Assembly (NCBI GenBank): GCA_016207445.1
Contig: JACQPS010000053.1
Coordinates: 1 to 6,799 of the forward strand
DNA from: Gemmatimonadota bacterium
GTDB taxonomy: Bacteria > Gemmatimonadota > Gemmatimonadetes > Longimicrobiales > RSA9
Length of the DNA: 6,799 bases
Direction: 5' to 3'
Shown: one piece after another, positions 1 to 6,738 of the stretch
Numbering within the stretch: the first letter of the stretch is position 1
Layout: each line of letters starts with the position of its first letter
Made by a program: the position numbers and the translations under genes
The notes under the pieces: model-generated
Told to the model about the DNA's origin: nothing
Databases searched by the model: none
What the model saw: the letters and a program-made list of their open reading frames with translations, nothing else

Positions 1-89
1 AAGTTCAAGTGCCGAAGTTCAAGTGCCGAAGTTCAAGTGCCGAAGTTCAAGTGCCGAAGTTCAAGTGCCGAAGTTCAAGTGCCGAAGTT
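1..89. repeat. 14-bp perfect tandem repeat array
   Basis: Six uninterrupted identical copies of AAGTTCAAGTGCCG fill positions 1-84, followed by five matching bases (85-89) before the sequence changes at base 90. The array begins at the window edge, so its true length is unknown. The unit length is not a multiple of three. On the plus strand the array has no stop in any frame and would encode a 14-residue period. On the minus strand each unit contains TGA in one phase, so any minus-strand frame entering it stops within three units. It contains the stop codon of dprA. The lack of divergence between copies suggests recent expansion, or an assembly effect at a contig end. I do not recognise it as a named repeat family, and it lacks the spacer structure of a CRISPR array. 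Confidence 0.95.
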
Positions 90-1187
90 TGATTCTCCAC
101 CCCGCACGAACCGGTTTCCAGGCAGATGCCGCGCGTGCCCGGCCAGCTCCAGCTCGAGGAGCGCGACCGCCGCAGCCGGCGCGCTCACGCCGGCCCGCGC
201 CGCGAGCTCGTCCGGATGCCGTGGCTCGCGGTCGAGCAGCCGCCAGAGCGAAACGCTGTCGCGGCCCAGTCCGAGCGGGGGCCGCACGGTAGCCGGCGTC
301 TCGGGCGGCAGGTCCTCGGGGACGGCGAGCCCGATCCCCTCCAGGATGTCTTGCACCCCCGTGACCAGCGCGGCGCCCTGCCGGATGAGCGCGTTCGTGC
401 CCGCGCTGGTCGGCCGGCCGATCGGGCCGGGCACCGCGAAGACCTCTCGTCCGAGATCGAGGGCGTGATCGACCGTGATGATCGTGCCGCTCTTCACCCG
501 CGCCTCGATCACCACCACACCGCGCGCCAGCGCCGCGATCAGGCGGTTGCGCTGCGGAAAGTGGTGGCGCAGCGCTGGCGCGCCGGGTGGAAACTCGCTG
601 AGCAGCAGCCCCTCGGTGGCCATGCGCTCGTACAGGCGGCCGTGCTCCGGCGGGTACACGACGTCGATGCCGCACCCCAGCACGCCGATCGTGCCGCCGG
701 CCAGCGCCGCCGCGTGCGCCAGTGAGTCGATGCCGCGTGCCATCCCGCTGATGACCACGACGCCGGCTCGGGCGAGTCCCTCGGCCAGCTCCCGCGCGCT
801 CTCGGCGCCGTATTCGGTGTGGCTGCGCGCGCCCACGATGGCGACCGCCGGCCGCCCGAGCAGCTCCAGCCGGCCGCGCGCGAACAGCACCGGCGGCCGG
901 TCAATGAGCTGCTCGAGCAGCTCCAGAGGATAGCGGGGGTCGCCTTCCACCAGCACTGCCACGCCCTGCCGCTCGATCGTCTCGAGCGCCCGCTCCAGCC
1001 AGCGCAAGAGCCGCGGTTCGCGGCGTGCCGCCGCCGCTCTGGCGCCGAGCTCGTGCGCCGGCGCCTCCAGCGCCGCCACCGCCGAGCCGTGCCGGGCGAG
1101 TAGCTCGCGCAGCGCGACGTCCGTGAGCCCGGGCAAGCGCCGGAGCAGGAGCAGCGCCGACAGCTCCCCGCGATCAGACGGCGCCAT
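75..1187 (-). CDS. dprA: DNA-processing protein DprA (Smf family)
   Basis: DprA binds incoming single-stranded DNA in the cytoplasm and loads RecA during natural transformation; homologues are also widespread in bacteria not known to be competent. The 370 residues show an amino-terminal helical (SAM-like) part at about 9-60, then the Rossmann-type core. Visible motifs are GDPRYP (82-87), VGARS (118-122), SGMARGID (147-154), the PQRNRLIA stretch (211-218), VKSGTIITVDHAL (231-243) and VPGP (252-255). Residues about 311-362 look like the DML1-type winged helix that ends many long DprAs. The ATG is preceded by AGAGGA at a 9-base spacing, which supports this start. The gene follows obg after a 38-base spacer. 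Its last four residues (NFGT) and its TGA stop come from the 14-bp tandem repeat, so the original stop has probably been replaced, but the folded domains look complete. Confidence 0.96.
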   Translation of the reverse strand: MAPSDRGELSALLLLRRLPGLTDVALRELLARHGSAVAALEAPAHELGARAAAARREPRLLRWLERALETIERQGVAVLVEGDPRYPLELLEQLIDRPPVLFARGRLELLGRPAVAIVGARSHTEYGAESARELAEGLARAGVVVISGMARGIDSLAHAAALAGGTIGVLGCGIDVVYPPEHGRLYERMATEGLLLSEFPPGAPALRHHFPQRNRLIAALARGVVVIEARVKSGTIITVDHALDLGREVFAVPGPIGRPTSAGTNALIRQGAALVTGVQDILEGIGLAVPEDLPPETPATVRPPLGLGRDSVSLWRLLDREPRHPDELAARAGVSAPAAAVALLELELAGHARHLPGNRFVRGGESNFGT

Positions 1188-1197
1188 GGCCAGGGTT

Positions 1198-1221
1198 CCT
1201 CTGCGTCCTCTGCGGTGAAAA
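1198..1221. repeat. short direct repeat of the CCTCTGCG type in the obg-dprA spacer
   Basis: The plus strand reads CCTCTGCGT then CCTCTGCGG, followed by TGAAAA: two nearly identical 9-base units in tandem. On the minus (coding) strand this gives two CGCAGAGG copies, the second ending in the purine-rich AGAGGA that serves as the likely ribosome binding site of dprA. From memory, strings of CCTCTGCG ending in GGTGAAA recur between genes in many unrelated bacterial genomes, so I treat this as a member of a dispersed short repeat. That part is recollection, not something this window proves. It occupies most of the 38-base gap between obg and dprA. Confidence 0.6.
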
Positions 1222-1225
1222 CAGC

Positions 1226-2254
1226 TCAGGGCCGAAACGCCTCCGGATGCGACTCCACCGCGGCCGCGGCCTCCACCACTTCACGCAACTTCGCCCATAG
1301 ACCTTCGAGCAGCTCGTCCAGCCCGCGCTGCGCCACGGCGGAAATCGCGAATTGCCCCCATGCATCCGGCGCATCCACCGTGGGTGGCGCTTCACCCGCA
1401 GGCCGCAAGTCCATCTTGGTGATCACGATGCAGTGTGGCTTCTCCGCCAGCTCCTCGGAGTAGGCACGCACCTCGCGGCGGAGCAGCTCGTAATCGGCCT
1501 GCACGTTCGCGCTCTCGACAGAGATCAGGAATGCCAGTACGCGCGTCCGCTCGATGTGGCGCAGAAACCGGAGGCCGAGCCCGCGACCGACGTGCGCCCC
1601 CTCGATGATCCCGGGAATGTCGGCGACCACGAACGTGCGCGTGCCCGGAAGCTGGACCACGCCCAGGTTCGGCGTCAGCGTGGTGAACGGGTACTCGGCG
1701 ATCTTCGGGGTCGCGGCGGAAATTGCCGCGAGCAGCGTCGACTTGCCGGCATTGGGCAAGCCGACCAGCCCCGCGTCCGCGATGAGCTTGAGCTCGAGCG
1801 CGATGCGGCGTTCCTCCCCTTCGCCCCCCGGCTCCCATTCGCGCGGCGCGCGTCGCGTCGGCGTCGCGAAAGCCGCGTTGCCACGACCGCCCCGGCCGCC
1901 ACGCGCGACCAGCAGCTCCTGTCCCTCCTCGACCAGCTCGCCCAGCACATCTCCGCTATCGGCGTCGCGAACCACGGTGCCGATGGGGACGCGCAGCACG
2001 AGGTCGGCGCCGTCCCGGCCGGTGCGGTTCTTCCCCTGGCCGTGCTGGCCGCGCTCCGCGCGGTAGTGCTGCTGGTACCTGTAATCGAGCAACGTGGTCA
2101 GCTGCGGGTCCGCGCGCACGAACACGTGGCCACCTCGACCGCCATCCCCACCCGACGGCCCGCCTCGTGCCACGCCTTTCTCTCGCCGGAACGCCTCCGC
2201 GCCCGAGCCGCCGGTGCCCGCGACCACATAGATGACGGCATAGTCAACGAACAT
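1226..2254 (-). CDS. obg: GTPase Obg (ribosome assembly / stress GTPase)
   Basis: Obg is an essential, slow GTPase that acts on the 50S ribosomal subunit during late assembly and links it to the stringent response. The 342 residues start with the glycine-rich Obg fold (about 2-158), including AFRREK (21-26) and the GGPSGGDGGRGG stretch (31-42). The GTPase domain follows: G1 GLPNAGKS (165-172), the switch I region YPFTTLTPNLG (188-198), G3 DIPGIIEGA (212-220), a G4 site that reads TKMD (279-282) instead of canonical NKxD, and G5 ISA (304-306). There is only a short tail and no OCT domain, common outside Firmicutes and Actinobacteria. The ATG lies 8 bases after GGAGGA and overlaps the end of the upstream CMD gene by 11 bases, indicating translational coupling. 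The T-for-N change in G4 is, as far as I recall, tolerated in some Obg lineages, so I do not read it as inactivation. Confidence 0.97.
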   Translation of the reverse strand: MFVDYAVIYVVAGTGGSGAEAFRREKGVARGGPSGGDGGRGGHVFVRADPQLTTLLDYRYQQHYRAERGQHGQGKNRTGRDGADLVLRVPIGTVVRDADSGDVLGELVEEGQELLVARGGRGGRGNAAFATPTRRAPREWEPGGEGEERRIALELKLIADAGLVGLPNAGKSTLLAAISAATPKIAEYPFTTLTPNLGVVQLPGTRTFVVADIPGIIEGAHVGRGLGLRFLRHIERTRVLAFLISVESANVQADYELLRREVRAYSEELAEKPHCIVITKMDLRPAGEAPPTVDAPDAWGQFAISAVAQRGLDELLEGLWAKLREVVEAAAAVESHPEAFRP

Positions 2255-2861
2255 CCTGCGGCTCCTCCCGCCGCCACCTCACCTTTGCCCAGACCGCGCG
2301 CGCCGCGGCCGCGCGCTCCGGCACGAGCGCTTCGTCGGCGATGCGCAATGCCGCCTCGACCTGCTCGGCGCTCGCACCCGCATGGAGCGCTCCGCGCAGG
2401 TGCGAGTAGAGCTGCGGTTCGGCGTCCAGCCCGGCCAGCAGTGCGACGATGCACAATTCGCGCAGCGCGAGCGGCAGCCCGGGCCGGCCCAGCACCTTCC
2501 CGTAACCCTCGGTCACCATCCAGCGCTCGAGATCGGGGTGCAGGCGCGCGACGTTCGCGCGCAGCCGATCGTACTGGCCGGCGTAGACGCGCGCGCACAC
2601 CTGCTCGCCCCGCTGCACCCATTCCGACCAATCGTCGGGCGTAGCCGCGGGAGCGGGCCGCCCCGTCTGCTCCCGCCAGAGCGCGATCGCGTTCAGCGCC
2701 GCCGGGTAGCCGAGAAACAGATACGATTGCAGCAGCGCCTCTTCCACCGCGGCCGCCGGCGCTGCCTGCGCCGCTCGCCGGAGCGCGAGCGCGAGCCGCG
2801 CCGCGTCGCGGCTGCCCAGCGCGGCCGAGAGCTCGATCAGCGCCCGCGTCGCCTCATCCAC
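2244..2861 (-). CDS. carboxymuconolactone decarboxylase (CMD) family protein
   Basis: This 205-residue protein appears to hold two CMD-like halves. The first has ALLQSYLFLGYPAALNAIALW (about 42-62), which resembles the second helix-pair segment of PcaC-type proteins. The second runs from GYGKVLGRPGLPLALREL (119-136) through HLRGALHAGASAEQVEAAL (154-172). The family includes gamma-carboxymuconolactone decarboxylases and AhpD-like thiol reductants. No CxxC pair is visible (the cysteines are isolated at 90 and 137), so AhpD-type peroxidase chemistry is unlikely. No protocatechuate-pathway genes lie nearby, so a real decarboxylase role is not supported either, and the substrate is unknown. The chosen GTG start overlaps the asparaginase stop by 8 bases and has GGAG 7 bases upstream; the frame ends 11 bases inside obg. 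It is cytosolic, with no signal or membrane segment seen. Confidence 0.85.
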   Translation of the reverse strand: MDEATRALIELSAALGSRDAARLALALRRAAQAAPAAAVEEALLQSYLFLGYPAALNAIALWREQTGRPAPAATPDDWSEWVQRGEQVCARVYAGQYDRLRANVARLHPDLERWMVTEGYGKVLGRPGLPLALRELCIVALLAGLDAEPQLYSHLRGALHAGASAEQVEAALRIADEALVPERAAAARAVWAKVRWRREEPQDVR

Positions 2862-3858
2862 GGCCGGGCTCCAGCTCGACCGTCGCCCGGATTCGACCTA
2901 CCGCCTCGCCGCGCGTGTTGATCACGTCCGGCTCGGCATACCGGCTCAGCCGCGCGAGCTCGTCCTCGAGCAAGAGTCCGAGCGCCCGCAGCACCGCCAG
3001 GAGGGCCGGCTCCGCCGCGCGCTTCGAGCCGTCCTCGACCTTGAGCGCGACTCCCAGCTCGGCGCCCGGGACGCCGGCGCAGTAGACGCCCTCCGCGCCG
3101 ACCTTCGTGAAGATGCGGCCGCCCACGACCCGCATGAGCTCGGTGCACAGGCGATCGGTGCCGCCGACGTATTCCGGATGGCGCACCATCGCCTGCACCA
3201 CCGTCGCCGGTGCCCGCTCGCCCCCTCGGGCGGCGGCCGACAGTCGCGCGAACGCGCCGGCCAGCGCAGCGAGCGGCAGTCCGAACGTGACGACGCCGCA
3301 GCCGTCGACGGCTGTGGGCAGCTCCTCTGTCGTCAGCTCGGTCCAGCGCGAGACTTCTTCCAGCATGCGCTGCTGAACGGGGTGGTCCGAACGGTGGTAG
3401 CCAGTGAGCGGCCAAGCGTGGGTGCGCGCCAGCGCGAGCATGCCCCCGTGCTTGCCCGAGCAGTTGTTGTGCAGCCGCCCCGGCGCCGCGCCGATCCGCT
3501 GCAGCGCACGGGCCGACGGCTCGTGCAGCGGCGGGTGTGGCCCGCACGCCAGGGCATCCTCGTCCGTCCCGATCTTGCGCAGGATCGAGCGCGCGGCATC
3601 GACGTGTAACGGCTCGCCGTTGTGCGAAGCGCAGCAGAGCGCGAGTTCGGCGCCGCTCAGCTCGAACCGCTCTGCCACGCCGTCGTCGACGAGCGGCAGC
3701 GCCTGGAACGGCTTGGCAGCGGAGCGCGCGAACACGACCAGCTCGGCGTCGCCCGCACGCGCCCGCAGCCGCCCCCGCGCGTCCGCCACCGCGACGCTCA
3801 CCCGGTGCTGCGACTCCAGCAACGCGCCGCGCCACACCTCGACACGCGCGTCAGCCAT
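2854..3858 (-). CDS. L-asparaginase, asparaginase II family (Rhizobium etli type)
   Basis: The predicted enzyme hydrolyses L-asparagine to aspartate and ammonia. Its 334 residues belong to the serine-hydrolase-like asparaginase II family, unrelated in sequence to E. coli AnsA/AnsB. Key positions are visible: RSAAK with S46 and K49, CCASHNGE with S78, NNCSGKHGGM with C133 and K136, and DGCG with C187. As I recall the R. etli ReAV structure, catalytic residues are S48, K51 and S80 and the zinc ligands C135, K138 and C189. All six match here with a constant offset of two, which strongly supports an active enzyme. K252 in FTKVGAEGVY probably corresponds to the further catalytic lysine. No signal peptide is seen, so it is cytoplasmic. 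The ATG overlaps the end of the upstream EamA-like stub by 8 bases, with a weak AGGCGG 7 bases before it; the 3' end overlaps the CMD gene by 8 bases. Expression probably depends on coupling to the upstream reading frame. Confidence 0.93.
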   Translation of the reverse strand: MADARVEVWRGALLESQHRVSVAVADARGRLRARAGDAELVVFARSAAKPFQALPLVDDGVAERFELSGAELALCCASHNGEPLHVDAARSILRKIGTDEDALACGPHPPLHEPSARALQRIGAAPGRLHNNCSGKHGGMLALARTHAWPLTGYHRSDHPVQQRMLEEVSRWTELTTEELPTAVDGCGVVTFGLPLAALAGAFARLSAAARGGERAPATVVQAMVRHPEYVGGTDRLCTELMRVVGGRIFTKVGAEGVYCAGVPGAELGVALKVEDGSKRAAEPALLAVLRALGLLLEDELARLSRYAEPDVINTRGEAVGRIRATVELEPGRG

Positions 3859-4060
3859 AGCGCGTCCGCCTGTGCGCGTCCATGGTGGAACGCGCCGCGC
3901 GCCCGCTCGCAGCCGCGTCGCTCAAGCGCACGAGCGGGCCCGACCAGCTCACACCCAGCACGGCCACCGCCAGGACCAGGCCGGGCGGCAACGCAGGCCG
4001 TGCCCGGGCCGTGGCGGCGGACGCGCGCGCCTCCGCCACGAAGCTGCTCCGGCTACGCAT
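3851..4060 (-). CDS. small ORF resembling the amino-terminal stub of an EamA/DMT transporter
   Basis: This 69-residue ORF has one clear hydrophobic segment, about residues 24-43, in the context LVLAVAVLGVSWSGPLVRLS. This closely resembles the first transmembrane helix of EamA-family drug/metabolite transporters, where an SxxGxLVRL-like motif precedes an alanine-rich loop. EamA proteins are normally about 280-300 residues with ten helices. Here the similarity stops near residue 50, followed by an arginine-rich tail and a stop. The simplest reading is an in-frame internal deletion or a truncated gene that kept its start and its overlap with asparaginase (8 bases, ATGGCTGA). It begins 15 bases after the exporter gene and has no clear Shine-Dalgarno sequence. 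Instead TATATT lies 8 bases before the ATG, as in leaderless starts. It could be a pseudogene, a leader ORF that only couples translation, or a real single-span protein. Confidence 0.55.
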   Translation of the reverse strand: MRSRSSFVAEARASAATARARPALPPGLVLAVAVLGVSWSGPLVRLSDAAASGRAARSTMDAHRRTRYG

Positions 4061-4075
4061 GGGCGCCCAATATAG

Positions 4076-4897
4076 CTACAGGTTGGTCAGGATGAGACGG
4101 CCGCCCAAGGCAACGAGCAGCACGGCGAAGGCCACGCGCAGCGCACGCGTCGAGAGCCGCTGATTCACGCGCACTCCCCACGGCACCGAGAGCAGCGAAC
4201 CGGCCACAATCGGCAGCGCGGCCAGGACGTGCACGTAGCCGACGCTGCCCCGCGGCAGGCCGGCCGCGCCCCAGCCACTGAGCATGTACGAGAAGCTGCC
4301 CGCGGTCGCGGCGAACGCCGCCACCACGAGCGAGGTGGCGGCCACCCTGCGCAGCTCGAGCCCGACGAAGTGCACGAGCAACGGAATCGCGACGAGCCCG
4401 CCGCCGACGCCCAGCGTAGCCGAGACCAGGCCGACGAGCATGCCGGTGAGGAGGGTCACGGCCGGCGACAGCCGCAACGTGTGCCGGTGCTCGCCGCCCG
4501 CGCGTCGCAACAGCTGAAGCGCCGTCGCCAGCAGGAAGGTGCCGAACAGGACCTTGAGCAGCGCCGCCGGCAACCGCAGCGCCACCTGTGTGCCGAACGC
4601 CGCGGCCAGGGCGGACGCCAGCGCGATCGGCAGCGCGGCCCGCCACGCGACCAGACCCGCGCGGTGGTAGCTGACCGTGCCACGCACCGCCGTCGGCACG
4701 ATGATGAACAGGCTCGTCGCGTGCGCGATCACCGCGTGCAGCGCGGGCGCGATGGCTGTGCCGCCCCAGCCCGGGTGCTCGTACAAGAAATAGAGGAGGG
4801 GTACGATCAGTACCCCTCCTCCGATCCCGAACAGACCGGCGACGACCCCGACCGCCACACCCCCGAGCAGCAGGGCGGCGAGCGCGCCGGCGGTCAT
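4076..4897 (-). CDS. sulfite exporter TauE/SafE (TSUP) family membrane protein
   Basis: This 273-residue integral inner-membrane protein is predicted to export a small anion or organosulfur compound; family members move sulfite, sulfoacetate or related substrates, and the one here cannot be told from sequence. Mostly hydrophobic residues form about eight helices. The family's internal duplication is plain: GLFGIGGGVLIVPLL (21-35) in the first half and ATLGVGGGLVAIPLLV (160-175) in the second. Length is normal for the family. The ATG lies 21 bases after the protease stop, but the spacer has no strong Shine-Dalgarno sequence, so expression may depend on readthrough from the protease gene. No sulfur-metabolism gene is adjacent. 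A perfect inverted repeat sits within codons about 26-35, overlapping the first GGG motif. Confidence 0.92.
   Translation of the reverse strand: MTAGALAALLLGGVAVGVVAGLFGIGGGVLIVPLLYFLYEHPGWGGTAIAPALHAVIAHATSLFIIVPTAVRGTVSYHRAGLVAWRAALPIALASALAAAFGTQVALRLPAALLKVLFGTFLLATALQLLRRAGGEHRHTLRLSPAVTLLTGMLVGLVSATLGVGGGLVAIPLLVHFVGLELRRVAATSLVVAAFAATAGSFSYMLSGWGAAGLPRGSVGYVHVLAALPIVAGSLLSVPWGVRVNQRLSTRALRVAFAVLLVALGGRLILTNL
4793..4821 (-). other. perfect 12-bp inverted repeat inside the exporter gene
   Basis: The arms GAGGAGGGGTAC (4793-4804) and GTACCCCTCCTC (4810-4821) are exact reverse complements around the 5-base loop GATCA. In the mRNA this would form a 12-bp, mostly G-C stem over codons about 26-35 of the TauE/SafE gene. 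No U-run follows, so it is not a standard intrinsic terminator. It may simply result from coding GGVLIVPLL with GC-rich codons, or it may slow ribosomes or RNA polymerase early in the gene. Confidence 0.8.
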
Positions 4898-4918
4898 GAC
4901 CGTCGACGCCGCTCGCGC

Positions 4919-6598
4919 TTACGGGCGGCGCCCGGACGCCGCGGTTTTCTTCGCCGCCTGGGCAGATCCCTTCGCCGCGGAGCCGCGCTCCGTCTCGTAG
5001 CGGGCGGCCAGCGCGATGAGCGACTTCGGGTCGTGCGCCTGGCGCAGCAGCTCCACCGCCAGCGCGAGCTGCGGGTCATTCTGTCCGAACCGCTTCCTCG
5101 CCTCCTCCTCGCCCCAGCGCGCGTAGCTGATCTGGTACGCCAGCTCGCGGCCGAGCCAGCGGGTCGCGCTGCCGTACTGCGCCCGGTCCACCGCGATCCC
5201 GGCGTCGATCAGCGCCTGATAGAAGCCATCGACGGCGTCAGGGGTGAGCGGGAAGCCCGGCTTCAGGTCCGGGTGCTGCCGCACGTAGCGGATCGCGTAG
5301 CCGTAGATCGCGTCCGCGAACTTCGACCCGTACTTCTGGACCGAGCGCGCGAACGCCTGCTCGTTGTCCGTGAGCGTATCGGGCTTGATGATCAGGTCTG
5401 GCCGAATCCCGCCGCCGCCGTACACGGTGCGACCCGAGTCGGTCCGGTAGGTATCCTGGCGACTGGGGGCCGCGCACTGCTCTTCGGGCGGGCACACCAC
5501 GGCCGGCGTCGGCTCGCTCTCCGCCCGCTCGTCGTACGGCCGCTGGATCGAGCGGCCGGCCGGCGTGAACCAGCGTGCCGTCGTCAGCTTCAGGTAATTG
5601 CCGGCCGGCAACGGGTACAGTGTCTGGACCGACCCCTTGCCGAAGCTCGTCTCGCCCATGATCAACGCGCGGTCGTGGTCCTGGAGCGCGCCCGCGAGAA
5701 TCTCCGACGCCGAGGCACTGCCCGGACCTACCAGCACCACGATCGGCAGCCCCGGGTACTCGTCGCCGTCGATCGCGCTGAACTTCTGGTTCTGGCTCGG
5801 AACGCGGCTCCGTGTCTCCGCGACGGTCAAGCCCCGCGACAGGAACACGTCCGAGACGGAGACGCCCTGGTCCAGCAACCCGCCCGGATTGCGCCGCAGG
5901 TCGAGCACCAGCCCACGCATGCCTTCCTTGCGCAGCGCGTTGATCTCCGCGCGCAGCTCGTCCGTCGACGTCTCGCTGAAGACGCGCAGCTCGATGTAGC
6001 CGACGCCGCCATCCATGATGTATGCGCTGCGGATCGACTTCACGTGGATCTCGTCCCGTACGATCCGGAACGGAATCGGCTCGTCCACGCCGAAGCGCGC
6101 CACCTTGATGTTCACCGGCGCGCCCTTGGGCCCGCGCAGCCTCAGCACCGCGTCGTCCGCGGTCCAGCCTTTGGTCGAGGTGCCGTCCACGTCGATGATG
6201 CGGTCGCCGGCCTGGAGCCCCACGCGTTCCGCGGGCGTGCCCGGGAGCGGCGAGATGACGGTGACCCAGCCGTCGCGCACGTCGATCTCGATCCCCAACC
6301 CGCCGTACTCGCCCTGCGTCTGCACACGGAGATGCTCGTAATCCTTCGGCTCCATGAAGACGGTGTGCGGGTCACCGAGCTCCTGCAGCAGCCCGTCGAT
6401 CGCCATGCGGTACAGCGAGGCGGGATCCTTCTGGTCCACGTAGCGGTCGGAGATGTGATGCAGCACCTCCTCGAAGAGCCGCGCCTGGAAGTAGACGTTC
6501 CGGTCCTGACTCGCGCCCTGCTGCAGGAACCAACCCCCCGTCGCGAGTGCGATCAGCGCCACGATCGCGGGCGCCAGAAACGACCGCTTGATCCTCAT
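4919..6598 (-). CDS. S41 carboxy-terminal processing protease (CtpA/Prc family)
   Basis: This 559-residue serine protease is predicted to be anchored in the inner membrane facing the periplasm, where such enzymes trim or degrade envelope proteins from the carboxyl end. Residues about 7-25 form an uncleaved-looking signal anchor after MRIKR. A helical amino-terminal part (35-95) includes GDPHTVF (75-81). The PDZ domain covers about 98-180, with GLGIEI (100-105) as the ligand-binding loop. The catalytic core has LDLRRNPGGLL (232-242), the nucleophile S296 in GSASASEI (293-300), and K321 plus Q325 in GKGSVQ (320-325). The 25-residue Ser-Lys spacing matches E. coli Prc and Bacillus CtpB. An insert at about 358-390 carries C369 and C375, possibly a disulfide. 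A helical extension (410-535) and an Ala/Lys-rich tail (540-559) follow. GGAGGA lies 3 bases before the ATG. About 140 bases without a convincing gene separate it from the upstream reading frame. Confidence 0.96.
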   Translation of the reverse strand: MRIKRSFLAPAIVALIALATGGWFLQQGASQDRNVYFQARLFEEVLHHISDRYVDQKDPASLYRMAIDGLLQELGDPHTVFMEPKDYEHLRVQTQGEYGGLGIEIDVRDGWVTVISPLPGTPAERVGLQAGDRIIDVDGTSTKGWTADDAVLRLRGPKGAPVNIKVARFGVDEPIPFRIVRDEIHVKSIRSAYIMDGGVGYIELRVFSETSTDELRAEINALRKEGMRGLVLDLRRNPGGLLDQGVSVSDVFLSRGLTVAETRSRVPSQNQKFSAIDGDEYPGLPIVVLVGPGSASASEILAGALQDHDRALIMGETSFGKGSVQTLYPLPAGNYLKLTTARWFTPAGRSIQRPYDERAESEPTPAVVCPPEEQCAAPSRQDTYRTDSGRTVYGGGGIRPDLIIKPDTLTDNEQAFARSVQKYGSKFADAIYGYAIRYVRQHPDLKPGFPLTPDAVDGFYQALIDAGIAVDRAQYGSATRWLGRELAYQISYARWGEEEARKRFGQNDPQLALAVELLRQAHDPKSLIALAARYETERGSAAKGSAQAAKKTAASGRRP

Positions 6599-6738
6599 CC
6601 GTCCTCCAAACGTGTGCGCCGCCTGCGGCCCCTCGCCCTGTGCGCAGCGCCGGCGGCGCCTCGCGTATGCGTGGCGCCGGTGCGTGGCGGCGGCCGCCTC
6701 GCAGGCAGACCCGCCGGAAGCGACAGGCCCATCGGGGT

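Noticed and set aside
1..89. CRISPR array at the left edge.
   Set aside because: The 14-bp units are directly adjacent with no spacers and there are no cas genes, so it is a simple tandem repeat.
23..468. Plus-strand open frames entering from the tandem repeat, with a 14-residue periodic peptide.
   Set aside because: The array has no plus-strand stops simply because of its sequence, and the downstream part is antisense to dprA. There is no start context or domain.
6610..6700. GGCGCC-rich imperfect inverted repeats upstream of the protease, considered as a terminator or attenuator.
   Set aside because: The stems are imperfect, built from self-complementary GGCGCC words common in GC-rich DNA, and there is no U-run after them.
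6597..6732. A 44-codon minus-strand ORF whose TGA overlaps the ATG of the protease gene.
   Set aside because: The peptide is almost entirely Arg, Ala, Gly and Pro, has no Shine-Dalgarno sequence and no recognisable motif. This is what random GC-rich sequence gives; the overlap with the start is probably chance.
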